A model generated the notes under the pieces. It searched no databases, had not been told where the DNA came from, and was given only the letters and a program-made list of their open reading frames with translations. The translations under genes were made by a program, and so were the position numbers. DNA of 13,282 bases from JBDSLU01 sp039916225 (GTDB lineage Bacteria; Acidobacteriota; Vicinamibacteria; Vicinamibacterales; Vicinamibacteraceae): the NCBI GenBank assembly GCA_039916225.1, contig JBDSLU010000174.1, forward strand, positions 1 to 13,282. The letters are read 5' to 3'. Shown one piece after another: positions 5,688-13,176 of the stretch (positions are counted from its first letter, which is position 1; the number at the start of each line of letters is the position of its first letter).

Positions 5688-6995
5688 CTACCAGTGGGTC
5701 AATGAACCGTCGGGCCGACGGTAGATGTTCTGGCGGATGTGCTGACCGTCTGCTGCCGTCACTTCGCCGACCAGCTTCACCTTGGACAAGTCCAGCGTGA
5801 CGCCGAGCCCTGGCCGCTGGTTGGTGTAGGCCTTGCCGTCCTTCCAGTCGAGGCACTCGGGCAGGTAGTCGATCGGGCGGCCGCCGTAGTTGTATTCCAT
5901 CATCAGCGGGCCGGAGAACGTCGACAGGCAGCCGACCAGCGACGCCGTGGAGATCGGTCCGGTGAAGTGCGGCACGATGCCGACCGCGTGCGTCTCGCAC
6001 ATGCCGGCGATCTTCATCATCTCGGTGATGCCACCGACATTGGGCAGCGTCGCCCGGATGTAGTCGATGTCGTGCTTCTCGACCAGCGTGTTGAAGTCCC
6101 AGCGGTGACCCCACTCCTCGCCGTGGGTCAGCGGCACCGAGGTCATCTGCCGCAGCTTCGGGATGTCCATCAGCGCGTGCTGATCGAGCACCGGATCCTC
6201 GACGAAATAGGGCTCGAACTCCTCGATGCCGCGGCAGGCGCGCAGCGCGTCGTTGAGGTCGAAACGCTGATGGAAGTCGATGCACCAGTCGCCGTTCGGG
6301 CCGACGCCCTGACGGGCCTCGCGGCACTGCTGGATCACCCGGCGCACGGCATCGTGGGTGTTGTAGACGCCGCCGACCGGCAGGTCGCCAGCGCCCATGC
6401 GGAAGGCGCGGTACCCGGCGTCCATCGCCGCCTTGGCGCGATCGGCCAGCGGCCGGGGCTTGCCGTCCGGGCCGGGCAGCACCGTCGTCGTGCCGTAGCA
6501 CTCGCAGAAATTGCGGAGGCTGCCGCCGAGCAGCTCGTGCAGCGGCAGGCCGAGCGCCTTGCCTTTGATGTCCCAGAGCGCCATGTCCATGGCGCCGAGA
6601 GCGTGCGTCTTCTCGCGCCCGGGCGGATAGAACCAGGCAATGAACATCTCCTGCCAGATTGCCTCGATCTTGAAGGGGTCCTTGCCGATGAGGGTGCCGG
6701 CGCACTGCTCGAGCGTGTCCTTGGCGCCGCCTTCGCCGATGCCGGTGATGCCGAAATCGGTCTCGACGGTACAGAGCATGTTGCTCTGGTTGAACAGCCG
6801 ATTCGGCGTGGGCGGCTCGTAGATGCGGACGCGGGTGATTTTGCCGCGGGGCAGCCCGCCGGATCGCCCCGCGACCGGAGGGGCGGCTGGTATGCGGGCG
6901 ACAGGCGGGGTCACCGCCGGCGTCTGTTGGTCGTCGCGAATCGCCGCGACCGCGGGCACTGCCGCGAGCGAAGCGAGAAAGTTCCTGCGGTCCAT
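5688..6995 (-). CDS. Tat-exported enolase-superfamily protein (galactonate-dehydratase-like)
   Basis: A 435-aa protein. It starts MDRRNFLASLAAVPAVAA, a twin-arginine signal, followed by a Pro/Ala spacer to about residue 48. The mature part matches the mandelate racemase/muconate lactonizing fold. The capping domain includes GITGIGEGG, then DMALWDIKGKALGLP (137-151). Metal ligands are Asp240 (IDFH, with His242), Glu266 (FVEDP) and Glu293/294 (HGEEW), with the general base candidate His343 (VPHFTG). Compared from memory with E. coli DgoD, the order of motifs is the same, but the Asp that pairs with the catalytic His (QPD) is replaced by RAT (Thr316). Sugar-acid dehydration is likely, with the exact substrate unknown. 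The start is supported by GGAGG 6 nt upstream. It follows the aldo/keto reductase gene by 19 nt, probably as one transcript. Confidence 0.88.
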   Translation of the reverse strand: MDRRNFLASLAAVPAVAAIRDDQQTPAVTPPVARIPAAPPVAGRSGGLPRGKITRVRIYEPPTPNRLFNQSNMLCTVETDFGITGIGEGGAKDTLEQCAGTLIGKDPFKIEAIWQEMFIAWFYPPGREKTHALGAMDMALWDIKGKALGLPLHELLGGSLRNFCECYGTTTVLPGPDGKPRPLADRAKAAMDAGYRAFRMGAGDLPVGGVYNTHDAVRRVIQQCREARQGVGPNGDWCIDFHQRFDLNDALRACRGIEEFEPYFVEDPVLDQHALMDIPKLRQMTSVPLTHGEEWGHRWDFNTLVEKHDIDYIRATLPNVGGITEMMKIAGMCETHAVGIVPHFTGPISTASLVGCLSTFSGPLMMEYNYGGRPIDYLPECLDWKDGKAYTNQRPGLGVTLDLSKVKLVGEVTAADGQHIRQNIYRRPDGSLTHW

Positions 6996-7014
6996 CGCCG
7001 GCCTCCGTGGGGTG

Positions 7015-7980
7015 CTATCCGTGCAGCAGTTGCTCGATCTCCGCGATCACCGCCGGCGACAGATCGACGTTGCCGGCCGCGACCGTCTCCTGAATCTGCT
7101 TCGGGCTGCGGGCGCCGGCGATCGCGCTGGTCATCGCCGGGTCGCGCAGCGCCCAGGCCAGCACCAGCTGCGCGACACTGATCCCGAGCCGCGCGGCGAT
7201 CGGCCGCAGGCCGTCCACGAGCAGCAGGTTCTGCGAGAGCAGCGGCTCCTGGAAGAACGGGTGCCGGCTGCGCCAATCGTCCGGCCCGAGCGCGGCGGCG
7301 CGCTCCCGCGAGAACGTGCCGGTCAGGAGGCCGGCCTGCATCGGGCTGTAGGCGACCACGCCGACGCCGTTGGCCGCGCACCACGGCAGGATCTCGGCTT
7401 CGATCTCGCGCCGCAGCATGCTGTAGGGCGGCTGCAGCGACGCGATGGGCCGGATCGCCTGCGCCCGCTGCAGCTGCGACAGGCTGAAGTTGCAGACGCC
7501 AGCGTGCCGCACCTTGCCGGCGTCGATCAGCTCGCCGATCGCCGCCCAGCCTTCCTCGACCTGCTCGTCCGGCTCGGGCCAGTGGATCTGGTAGAGATCG
7601 ATCGTATCGATCTTCAGCCGGCGCAGGCTGGCGTCGCACTCGGCGAGGATGCTCTCGCGGCGCAGCGACTTGCCGATCTCGCGGCTGTCGCCTTCCCAGA
7701 CGCGGCCGCATTTGGTGGCGACGATCACCTCGTCACGCCGCCCGGCGATCGCCTGCGCGACGGTCTCCTCGGAGTGGCCGTGCCCGTAGATCGCGGCGGT
7801 GTCGAGCCAGTTGATGCCGGCGTCGAGGCCGGCCTGGATCGCGCGCACCGACTCGGCGTCGTCCTGCGCGCCCCAGCCGAACTTCCAGTCGCCGCCACCC
7901 ATCGCCCACGTGCCGAGGCCGATGGTGGTCAGGTGGAGGCCGCTCGCGCCGAGTGGCCGTTGCCGGACAGAGGTGGGCAT
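7015..7980 (-). CDS. Aldo/keto reductase
   Basis: A 321-aa cytoplasmic NAD(P)H-dependent oxidoreductase of the (beta/alpha)8 aldo/keto reductase family, at usual length. The catalytic tetrad is complete: Asp60 (WLDTAAIYG), Tyr65, Lys90 (VATKCG) and His133 (YQIHWPEP). The cofactor region near the C-terminus reads AIAGARSPKQIQE (286-298), the typical adenosine-phosphate-binding segment. GVCNFS (161-166) and YSPMQAGLLTG (211-221) are further family hallmarks. The start at 7980 lacks a Shine-Dalgarno, but the family alignment begins almost at once (RPLGASGL), so it fits. The gene sits 67 nt after the amidohydrolase-like gene and 19 nt before the enolase-superfamily gene. Together with the latter it could convert a sugar or sugar derivative; the substrate is not readable from sequence. 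Confidence 0.92.
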   Translation of the reverse strand: MPTSVRQRPLGASGLHLTTIGLGTWAMGGGDWKFGWGAQDDAESVRAIQAGLDAGINWLDTAAIYGHGHSEETVAQAIAGRRDEVIVATKCGRVWEGDSREIGKSLRRESILAECDASLRRLKIDTIDLYQIHWPEPDEQVEEGWAAIGELIDAGKVRHAGVCNFSLSQLQRAQAIRPIASLQPPYSMLRREIEAEILPWCAANGVGVVAYSPMQAGLLTGTFSRERAAALGPDDWRSRHPFFQEPLLSQNLLLVDGLRPIAARLGISVAQLVLAWALRDPAMTSAIAGARSPKQIQETVAAGNVDLSPAVIAEIEQLLHG

Positions 7981-8047
7981 AGGAGTGTGGTGCGTCGCCG
8001 GGGCCGGGTCGTCGCCAGGCCGGCGGGTCTCGAGCCTCGGACGTCCG

Positions 8048-9487
8048 TCAGGGCGTCGGCGGAGGGGTATCGGTGTCGCGATCGTAGACGACCTTGCCGT
8101 CGACGACGGTCGCGATCACGACCGCGTCGAGCAGGTGCGCGGCCGGCAGTTCGAAGAGGTCGGCCGACAGCACCACGAGATCGGCCAGGCGCCCGGGCTC
8201 GAGCGTGCCCGACTGGGCCCGCGTGCCGAGGGCCTCAGCGGCGGCCGAGGTGAGCGTCGCGAGCGCCTCGATGACCAGCCCGCGATCGACCGGCGTGGTC
8301 TCGGCGTCGGGCTTGGCCGCTTCGCTCGACGGCTCAGCCGACGGCGTGCCGGTGGCCGCTGCCGTCGCGGCCGGGGCCAGCGCCCCACCGACGAGCGCCT
8401 GCAGGCCCAGGCGCGGGTCGGCGACGATCTCGCTGCCCATCACCAGGCGGACGCCGGCGGGCAGCGGGAACGAGAAGGGCAGGATGGCTGGATCCGCGAT
8501 CGGTGCCCGACTCGAGGCCGGCGCCACGCCCAGCGCGGGGTTGGCCGGGTCGGTCGTCAGCGTGGTGGCGACGGCTGGATCCGCCGAGGCCGGGGCAGCC
8601 GGGGCGGGCTCGACGGCCACACCGGTCCAGGTGGCCGGGAGCGGCATCGCTACGGTCAAGCCAAGCGTGGCGAGCCGGGCGGTGTCGAGCGGCATCGGAT
8701 GCGCGAGCACGACGCGATGGCGGCGCGGCGTGGCGACTGCGGTGTTCGTTTCGATCAGCCGGGCCACCACGTCGAGCGCCACCGACAGCTCGCGCTCGTC
8801 GTCGACGTGCAGAACGAGCGGCCAGCCGGCGCGGTCGAGGTCGAGCAGGGCATCCTGCTGGTCGTTGGGAAGGAGGGGCGGCGTCACCGGGCGACGCCCC
8901 GGTGTGGCCCGCGCCGGCTTGGGACCGGGCAGCGTGACCTCCACGGCCACGGCGTCGAGACGGACCAGCGTGGTCGCATTCTGGGCCCGGCGCGCGTCGA
9001 TCTCCTGGCGCGTCGCCGCGGCCAGCGGCAGCGAGACCCTCAAGGCGGCGGCGATGCGAATCGGTCGGTCGGCGGTCGTCGCCAGGGCCGACAGGGTGTC
9101 GAGCGCCTTCAGGTCGTCGACGACGGCGCCGACGGTGGTCAGCCCGAGCCGGTGGATGCCGGCGATGGCGTCGGCCTGCCCGGGCACGGTCACATACGTA
9201 TCGGCAAATCCCGGCAGGATCGAGCCGCCATGCGCATCGATGACGGTCGCGGCGTTGCGGCGCAGCCGCTTGATCTCGCGGTTCGAGCCAATCTTGAGGA
9301 TGCGGTTGCCGCGGATGGCGACCGCTTCGGCGATCGGGGCGTTGGGGTCGCCGGTGTAGACGCGGCCGTTGTAGACCAGGAGGTCGACGGCCGGATCGGC
9401 TTCGCGTTGGGCGCCGACGATCAGGCCGGCGACGACGGAGATCCCGACGATGATCGCGACCAGAAACGCGGTGAGGCGCGCAGCCAT
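8048..9487 (-). CDS. Membrane-anchored amidohydrolase-fold protein, metal site degenerate
   Basis: A 479-aa protein with one N-terminal membrane segment (about 5-27), then an amidohydrolase-3 (YtcJ-like) framework: DLLVYNGRVYTGD (35-47), VAIRGNRILKIG (56-67), VIDAHGGSILPGF (82-94), and the C-terminal GTLEPGRLADLVVLSADLFE (427-446) with VVDGKVVYD. Where active members read PGFxDxHxH, this one reads PGFADTYVT, so both metal-binding histidines are lost (Tyr98, Thr100). The late GSD aspartate is Glu353 (VMGSE). His227 and His263 remain. Two Ala/Pro-rich stretches (about 290-335 and 368-400) interrupt the body. It is probably a non-catalytic relative held at the membrane. A TGC-TAACAT extended -10 element ends 9 nt before the ATG and no Shine-Dalgarno is present, so the mRNA may be leaderless. 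Confidence 0.82.
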   Translation of the reverse strand: MAARLTAFLVAIIVGISVVAGLIVGAQREADPAVDLLVYNGRVYTGDPNAPIAEAVAIRGNRILKIGSNREIKRLRRNAATVIDAHGGSILPGFADTYVTVPGQADAIAGIHRLGLTTVGAVVDDLKALDTLSALATTADRPIRIAAALRVSLPLAAATRQEIDARRAQNATTLVRLDAVAVEVTLPGPKPARATPGRRPVTPPLLPNDQQDALLDLDRAGWPLVLHVDDERELSVALDVVARLIETNTAVATPRRHRVVLAHPMPLDTARLATLGLTVAMPLPATWTGVAVEPAPAAPASADPAVATTLTTDPANPALGVAPASSRAPIADPAILPFSFPLPAGVRLVMGSEIVADPRLGLQALVGGALAPAATAAATGTPSAEPSSEAAKPDAETTPVDRGLVIEALATLTSAAAEALGTRAQSGTLEPGRLADLVVLSADLFELPAAHLLDAVVIATVVDGKVVYDRDTDTPPPTP

Positions 9488-9496
9488 GGCTGGCGG

Positions 9497-9505
9497 ATGT
9501 TAGCA
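9497..9505 (-). promoter_or_regulatory. Possible extended -10 element, near-leaderless start
   Basis: On the minus strand TGC directly precedes TAACAT (9505-9497), matching the TGn extended -10 form, and the hexamer ends 9 nt before the ATG at 9487. Transcription would begin within a few nt of the start codon, consistent with the absence of a Shine-Dalgarno for this gene. No convincing -35 is seen in the GC-rich upstream DNA. Confidence 0.3.
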
Positions 9506-9539
9506 CGCCGGTCAGGCCGGGAGGCGGGCCCGGCGGCCC

Positions 9540-9570
9540 GGCCGGCCGTCGGCGCTCCGTTCGGCCGGCC
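9540..9570. repeat. GC inverted repeat downstream of the permease gene
   Basis: GGCCGGCC at 9540-9547 and again at 9563-9570 forms a perfect 8-bp stem with a 15-nt loop, starting 3 nt past the permease stop codon (9573). A second short stem, GGGCC/GGCCC, lies next to it (9526-9539). There is no T-run, so this may be a weak or factor-assisted transcription end for the permease rather than a classical terminator. Confidence 0.35.
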
Positions 9571-9572
9571 TC

Positions 9573-11075
9573 TCAGGACGCTGTCCTGCCGGCGCTGATC
9601 TTCTGCACGAAGTAGATGACCAGTCCGACCGCCAGCCAGATTCCGAAGCGTTCCCAGGCCGCGGTCGGCAGGCCGAGCATCGTGTAGACGCAGGCCGCCA
9701 CCCCCAGTGGCGCCACCAGCCAGACCAGTGGCACCCTGAACGGCCGTTCGACCTCGGGACGGGTGACGCGCAGCACCATCACGCCCACGCACACGAGCAG
9801 GAAGGCGAAGAGGGTTCCGATGTTCGTGAGGTCGTAGGTCGCGTCGTCGTCCATCAGCGCCGATCCGAGCGCCACCACCAGGCCCGTGACGATGGTCGTG
9901 ACGTAGGGCGTGCCGTGCTCGGGGTGCACCTTGGCGAAATAGCGCGGCAGCAGCCCGTCGCGGGCCATCGCGAAGAAGATGCGCGGCTGTCCGAGCTGGA
10001 ACACCAGCAGCACGGCGGTCATCGAGACGACGGCGCCGATCGAGAGCACGAGCTGCAGCCACCCCAGCCCGACGCCAGCCAGCGCCCGGGCCAGCGGATC
10101 CGAGCCGGAGGCGAGCTGCTTGTAGGGGACGAGCCCGGTGGCGACCAGGCCGACCAGCACGTAGATTACCGTGCAGATGGCCAGCGCCCCGAGGATGCCG
10201 CGCGGCATGTCGCGCTGCGGGTTGCGGGTTTCTTCGGCCGCCGTCGAGATGGCATCGAAGCCGATGAAGGCGAAGAACACGATGGCCGCACCCTGGTGGA
10301 TGCCGGTCCAGCCATTGGGCGCGAACGGGTGCCAGTTCTTCGGGTCGATGTAGAACGCGCCGACGCCGAGGAACAGCGCCAGCACGATCAGCTTGACCCA
10401 GACCATCAGATTGTTGGCCCTGACGCTCTCCCGCACGCCGCGTACGAGCAGCCACGTGACGAGCATCACGATGGCCACCGCCGGAAGATTGACCAGGAGC
10501 GGCTTGCCGAAGAGCGAAGGCGCCGACGCGATCAGCGCCTGCATTTCCGCGACCCTGGCGACGTTGCCGCCCTCGGTGGCGGCGCGCAGCTGCTGCATCA
10601 CGTCGCCATAGCCGTGCGCGATCCAGCCCGGCAGGTGGATGCCGACGAGCTCCAGGATGCCCTGGAAATAGCCAGACCAGGCGATCGCGACCGCGACGTT
10701 GCCCACCGCGTACTCGAGCACCAGGTCCCAGCCGATGATCCAGGCGACGAGCTCGCCGAGCGTGGCGAAGGTGTAGGTGTAGGCGCTGCCCGACACCGGA
10801 ATCATCGCCGTGAGCTCGGCGTAGCAGACGGCGCAGAGGGCGCAGACGACGCCGAGCAGCAGGAACGAGAGGACCAGTGCCGGTCCGGCACCCTCGCGAA
10901 CGCCGGGTTCGCCGGCGGCGGCCGTGCCGAGTGTCGAGAAAATGCCGGCGCCGATCACCGCGCCGACGCCGAGGAAGACGAGGTCCTTGGCGCTCAGTGC
11001 GCGCGTCAGGCCTTGCCCGGGGGCGTCGGCCTGCGCCCGCAGCTGTTCGATGCTCTTGGTTCGGAACAGTCCCAT
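9573..11075 (-). CDS. APC-superfamily amino acid permease (cationic amino acid transporter type)
   Basis: A 500-aa inner-membrane transporter with about 12-14 hydrophobic helices. The first helix carries the substrate-binding hallmark GVGAVIGAGIFSTLGT (36-51), with the unwound GAGIF. Further signatures are YAELTAMIPVSGSAYTY (85-101), ELVAWIIGWDLVLEYAVG (108-125) and FAFIGFDAISTAAEETRNP (268-286), all characteristic of the cationic amino acid transporter branch with basic and neutral amino acid substrates. Length is usual for bacterial members. The start at 11075 is chosen because MGLFRTKSIEQL precedes helix 1 at the normal distance; the open frame extends upstream without family similarity. 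There is no clear Shine-Dalgarno. The gene is divergent from the ketopantoate-reductase-family gene across a 69-bp gap and stands alone before the amidohydrolase-like gene, 85 bp away. Confidence 0.93.
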   Translation of the reverse strand: MGLFRTKSIEQLRAQADAPGQGLTRALSAKDLVFLGVGAVIGAGIFSTLGTAAAGEPGVREGAGPALVLSFLLLGVVCALCAVCYAELTAMIPVSGSAYTYTFATLGELVAWIIGWDLVLEYAVGNVAVAIAWSGYFQGILELVGIHLPGWIAHGYGDVMQQLRAATEGGNVARVAEMQALIASAPSLFGKPLLVNLPAVAIVMLVTWLLVRGVRESVRANNLMVWVKLIVLALFLGVGAFYIDPKNWHPFAPNGWTGIHQGAAIVFFAFIGFDAISTAAEETRNPQRDMPRGILGALAICTVIYVLVGLVATGLVPYKQLASGSDPLARALAGVGLGWLQLVLSIGAVVSMTAVLLVFQLGQPRIFFAMARDGLLPRYFAKVHPEHGTPYVTTIVTGLVVALGSALMDDDATYDLTNIGTLFAFLLVCVGVMVLRVTRPEVERPFRVPLVWLVAPLGVAACVYTMLGLPTAAWERFGIWLAVGLVIYFVQKISAGRTAS

Positions 11076-11144
11076 AGGATAGTGTCCGCTGTCGGCGCGT
11101 TCGCGGCATCCTAACGCAGTTCCGCTTCGACGCTCGAGCATCTG
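11076..11144. promoter_or_regulatory. Divergent intergenic region with TAGGAT inverted repeat
   Basis: This 69-bp gap must hold the promoters for both the permease (minus) and the reductase operon (plus), unless they are leaderless. TAGGAT (11075-11080) and its inverted copy ATCCTA (11108-11113) have centres 33 bp apart, about three helical turns, a spacing that could suit a shared operator. No strong -35/-10 pair was recognised in either direction. Confidence 0.3.
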
Positions 11145-12062
11145 ATGCACATAGCCGTGGTCGGCGCCGGAGCCGTCGGAGGCTTCTACGCAGCGCGCCT
11201 CGCGCGGAGCGGCGAGCGTGTGTCCGTGATTGCCCGCGGTGCCCATCTGCGCGCCATCCACGAGCGCGGGCTGCTGATCTGGAGCCCGCTCGGCGACCAC
11301 GTCGTCCGCCTCGAGGCCGAGAGCGATCCAGCCCGCGTCGGCCCGGTCGACCTCGTCATCCTCGCCGTGAAGACCTACGCCAACGCGCAGATCCTGCCGC
11401 TCCTGCCGTGGCTGTGCGGGCCGGAGACGGCGGTGCTGACGCTGCAGAACAGCGTCGCCAGCGCCGACGCTCTGGCCGACGCCGTCGGGGAGGAACGGGT
11501 GCTGGCCGGCACGACCTACGTCGCCACGGCCATCGTCGCGCCCGGTCTGATCGAGCAGACGGGCGTTCACCGCCGGGTGATCCTCGGCGAGGCCTTCGGC
11601 GAGCGGCGGGACGTCTCGGCGCGGGCGGCCCGCATCGCCGACGTCCTGGCCCGCGCCGACGTCCATGCCGAGGCCGTCGCCGATGGACGGGTGCCGGTGT
11701 GGGAGAAGCTGGTCTACCTCGCCACCTTTGCCGCCTTCACCGGCGTGTCTCGGCGCCCGGCCGGGGCGATTTGGGGCGACCCGATCGGTCGCGAGGCTTT
11801 CCTCGCCGTGGCCGCCGAAGTCGAGGCGGTAGCCCTGGCCGAAGGCGTGCCGATTGCCGGCGACGTGATCGCCCGCATGGTCGGCTACCTCGACGCCCTG
11901 CCGCCGGACACACGCTCCTCGCTGCTCATCGATCTGCAGCAGGGCAAGCAGACCGAAGTCGAGGCGCTGCAGGGCGAAGTGGTGCGCCGCGGCCGCGAGC
12001 TCGGCGTGCCGACGCCGGGGATGACGGCGCTCTACGCCGCGCTCCGCGCCGGCGGCGCCTGA
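11145..12062 (+). CDS. Ketopantoate-reductase-family oxidoreductase
   Basis: A 305-aa NADP-dependent dehydrogenase of the ApbA/PanE family, of usual length. The N-terminal Rossmann motif is VVGAGAVGGFY (5-15), with AVKTY (74-78) and QN (101-102, usually followed by G but here by Ser). The C-terminal domain has WEKLVYLATFAAF: Lys188 matches the catalytic lysine of E. coli PanE, but the two asparagines of its NxxxN motif are Leu192 and Ala196 here. SSLLIDLQQGKQTEVE keeps the Ser and Glu (Ser258/259, Glu271) of the family. The fold is certain; pantoate synthesis is not, and another 2-keto acid could be the substrate. The start ATG follows a weak GAGCA. The sulfite-exporter-type gene begins 13 nt downstream, so the two form an operon. 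Confidence 0.88.
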   Translation: MHIAVVGAGAVGGFYAARLARSGERVSVIARGAHLRAIHERGLLIWSPLGDHVVRLEAESDPARVGPVDLVILAVKTYANAQILPLLPWLCGPETAVLTLQNSVASADALADAVGEERVLAGTTYVATAIVAPGLIEQTGVHRRVILGEAFGERRDVSARAARIADVLARADVHAEAVADGRVPVWEKLVYLATFAAFTGVSRRPAGAIWGDPIGREAFLAVAAEVEAVALAEGVPIAGDVIARMVGYLDALPPDTRSSLLIDLQQGKQTEVEALQGEVVRRGRELGVPTPGMTALYAALRAGGA

Positions 12063-12075
12063 GCGTCATCGCGCG

Positions 12076-12906
12076 ATGGACGCGATACACCTCGTCGTCG
12101 TCATCGGGCTCGGCTTCGCGGCCGGCACGGTCGGCGCGCTGCTCGGTCTCGGCGGCGGCATCTTCCTCGTCCCGGCGCTGACCTGGATCTTCGACCTGCC
12201 CGTGCGCCAGGCGGCCGGCGTCGGGCTGATGACGGTCATCGCGACGTCGGGCGCGGTGTCGAGCGAGACGGTGGGGCACGGGTTCGTCAACACGCGGCTC
12301 GGGATGCTGCTCCTGGTCGGCTCGTCGGTCGGCGGCCTGGCCGGCGGCGTGACGGCGCAGTACCTCTCCGAAGCGACCGTGGCCCTGGTCTTCGCGATCA
12401 CCACCGCCGCCATCGCCGCCCTCACCGTGCTGCACCTCGATCACGCCAACGTCGTCGATGACGCCCAGGCGCAGCCGAGCGCCTACGGCGGCCGCTTCTT
12501 CGATCCGGATCGCGGTCGCGAGGTCGTCTATCACACGGTCCGCCTGCCGCTGGCGGTCGCCGCATCGGTGGTCGCCGGCAACGTCTCGGGGCTGCTCGGC
12601 CTGGGCGGGGGCGTGCTGCAGGTGCCGGTGCTGAACCTGTGGTGCGGCGTGCCGATCCGCGTCGCCACCGCGACGAGCGCCTTCCTGATCGGGCTCACCG
12701 CGCTATCGAGCGCGCCGATCTATTTCGCGCATGGCAATGTCGACGCGCACTACGCGGCGGCCTCGGTGATCGGCGTCCTCGGCGGCGCCAGATGGGGCGT
12801 GCGATTCGGCACCGCCCGGCCCAAGCGCCACCTGAAAGTGCTGCTCGCGGCGGTGCTGATCGCGGTCTCGGGGCTGATGTTCCTGCGCTGGTGGCGGGTG
12901 TCGTGA
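12076..12906 (+). CDS. TauE/SafE-family anion exporter
   Basis: A 276-aa integral membrane protein of the TauE/SafE (UPF0721) family, whose members export sulfite, sulfonates or related organic anions. The internal duplication is plain: GALLGLGGGIFLVPAL (20-35) in the N-terminal half matches SGLLGLGGGVLQVPVL (171-186) in the C-terminal half, each followed by a V-rich helix with VG or TAT before a Ser/Thr pair. Eight or so helices are expected. A polar loop with YGGRFFDPDRGRE (137-149) separates the halves. There is no Shine-Dalgarno; coupling to the upstream reductase gene (13-nt gap) is likely. It ends in a GTGA overlap with the next gene. The transported anion is unknown; the reductase neighbour hints at an organic acid. 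Confidence 0.9.
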   Translation: MDAIHLVVVIGLGFAAGTVGALLGLGGGIFLVPALTWIFDLPVRQAAGVGLMTVIATSGAVSSETVGHGFVNTRLGMLLLVGSSVGGLAGGVTAQYLSEATVALVFAITTAAIAALTVLHLDHANVVDDAQAQPSAYGGRFFDPDRGREVVYHTVRLPLAVAASVVAGNVSGLLGLGGGVLQVPVLNLWCGVPIRVATATSAFLIGLTALSSAPIYFAHGNVDAHYAAASVIGVLGGARWGVRFGTARPKRHLKVLLAAVLIAVSGLMFLRWWRVS

Positions 12907-13169
12907 CGTTCGACGCCGTGAACCGGAGCGCCGTGGTCACGACCACCGTACTGCTCGCAGCCGGGCTGGCGACGTGGCTGGCGCGCGGCCCGGCGGCGGC
13001 CGATCCCTGGCTCGACGCCGGGCTGATCGCGCTGATGATGACGCCGGTGCTACGGCTGGTGACGACGCTGACCGCCGACGTCCGGCGCCGCGACACGGTG
13101 GCTGTCGCTACGAGTCTGGCCGTCTGCGTCATCCTCGGCGTCGGCCTGGCGCTGGCCCTGGGCCGCTAG
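12903..13169 (+). CDS. DUF1634-like small membrane protein
   Basis: An 88-aa protein starting at GTG (12903) in a GTGA overlap with the exporter stop codon, which decides this start. It has about three hydrophobic helices (10-26, 37-50 and 63-86). The segment AGLIALMMTPVLRLVTTL followed by RRRD is the characteristic DUF1634 pattern (G-I-x-L-L-x-x-T-P-V-L-R-V). From general knowledge DUF1634 proteins often neighbour TauE/SafE exporters, so it is probably an accessory subunit of the exporter. It ends 7 bp before the stop of the convergent queF-like gene. Confidence 0.85.
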   Translation: MTFDAVNRSAVVTTTVLLAAGLATWLARGPAAADPWLDAGLIALMMTPVLRLVTTLTADVRRRDTVAVATSLAVCVILGVGLALALGR

Positions 13170-13176
13170 ACGCAGG

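Noticed and set aside
5515..5724. 69-codon plus-strand open frame in the 5455-5687 gap
   Set aside because: No ribosome binding site, no recognisable similarity, and its end lies antisense within the enolase-superfamily gene.
7799..9598. 599-codon plus-strand open frame opposite the amidohydrolase-like gene
   Set aside because: Its composition is Gly/Arg/Asp-biased with no recognisable motif, while the minus strand shows a clear family framework; it is a GC-rich antisense shadow.
11076..11081. TATCCT next to the permease start codon as a -10 box
   Set aside because: It abuts the ATG, so transcription would begin inside the coding sequence.
9915..11114. 399-codon plus-strand open frame opposite the permease
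   Set aside because: It is highly charged low-complexity protein antisense to a clear membrane transporter; shadow.
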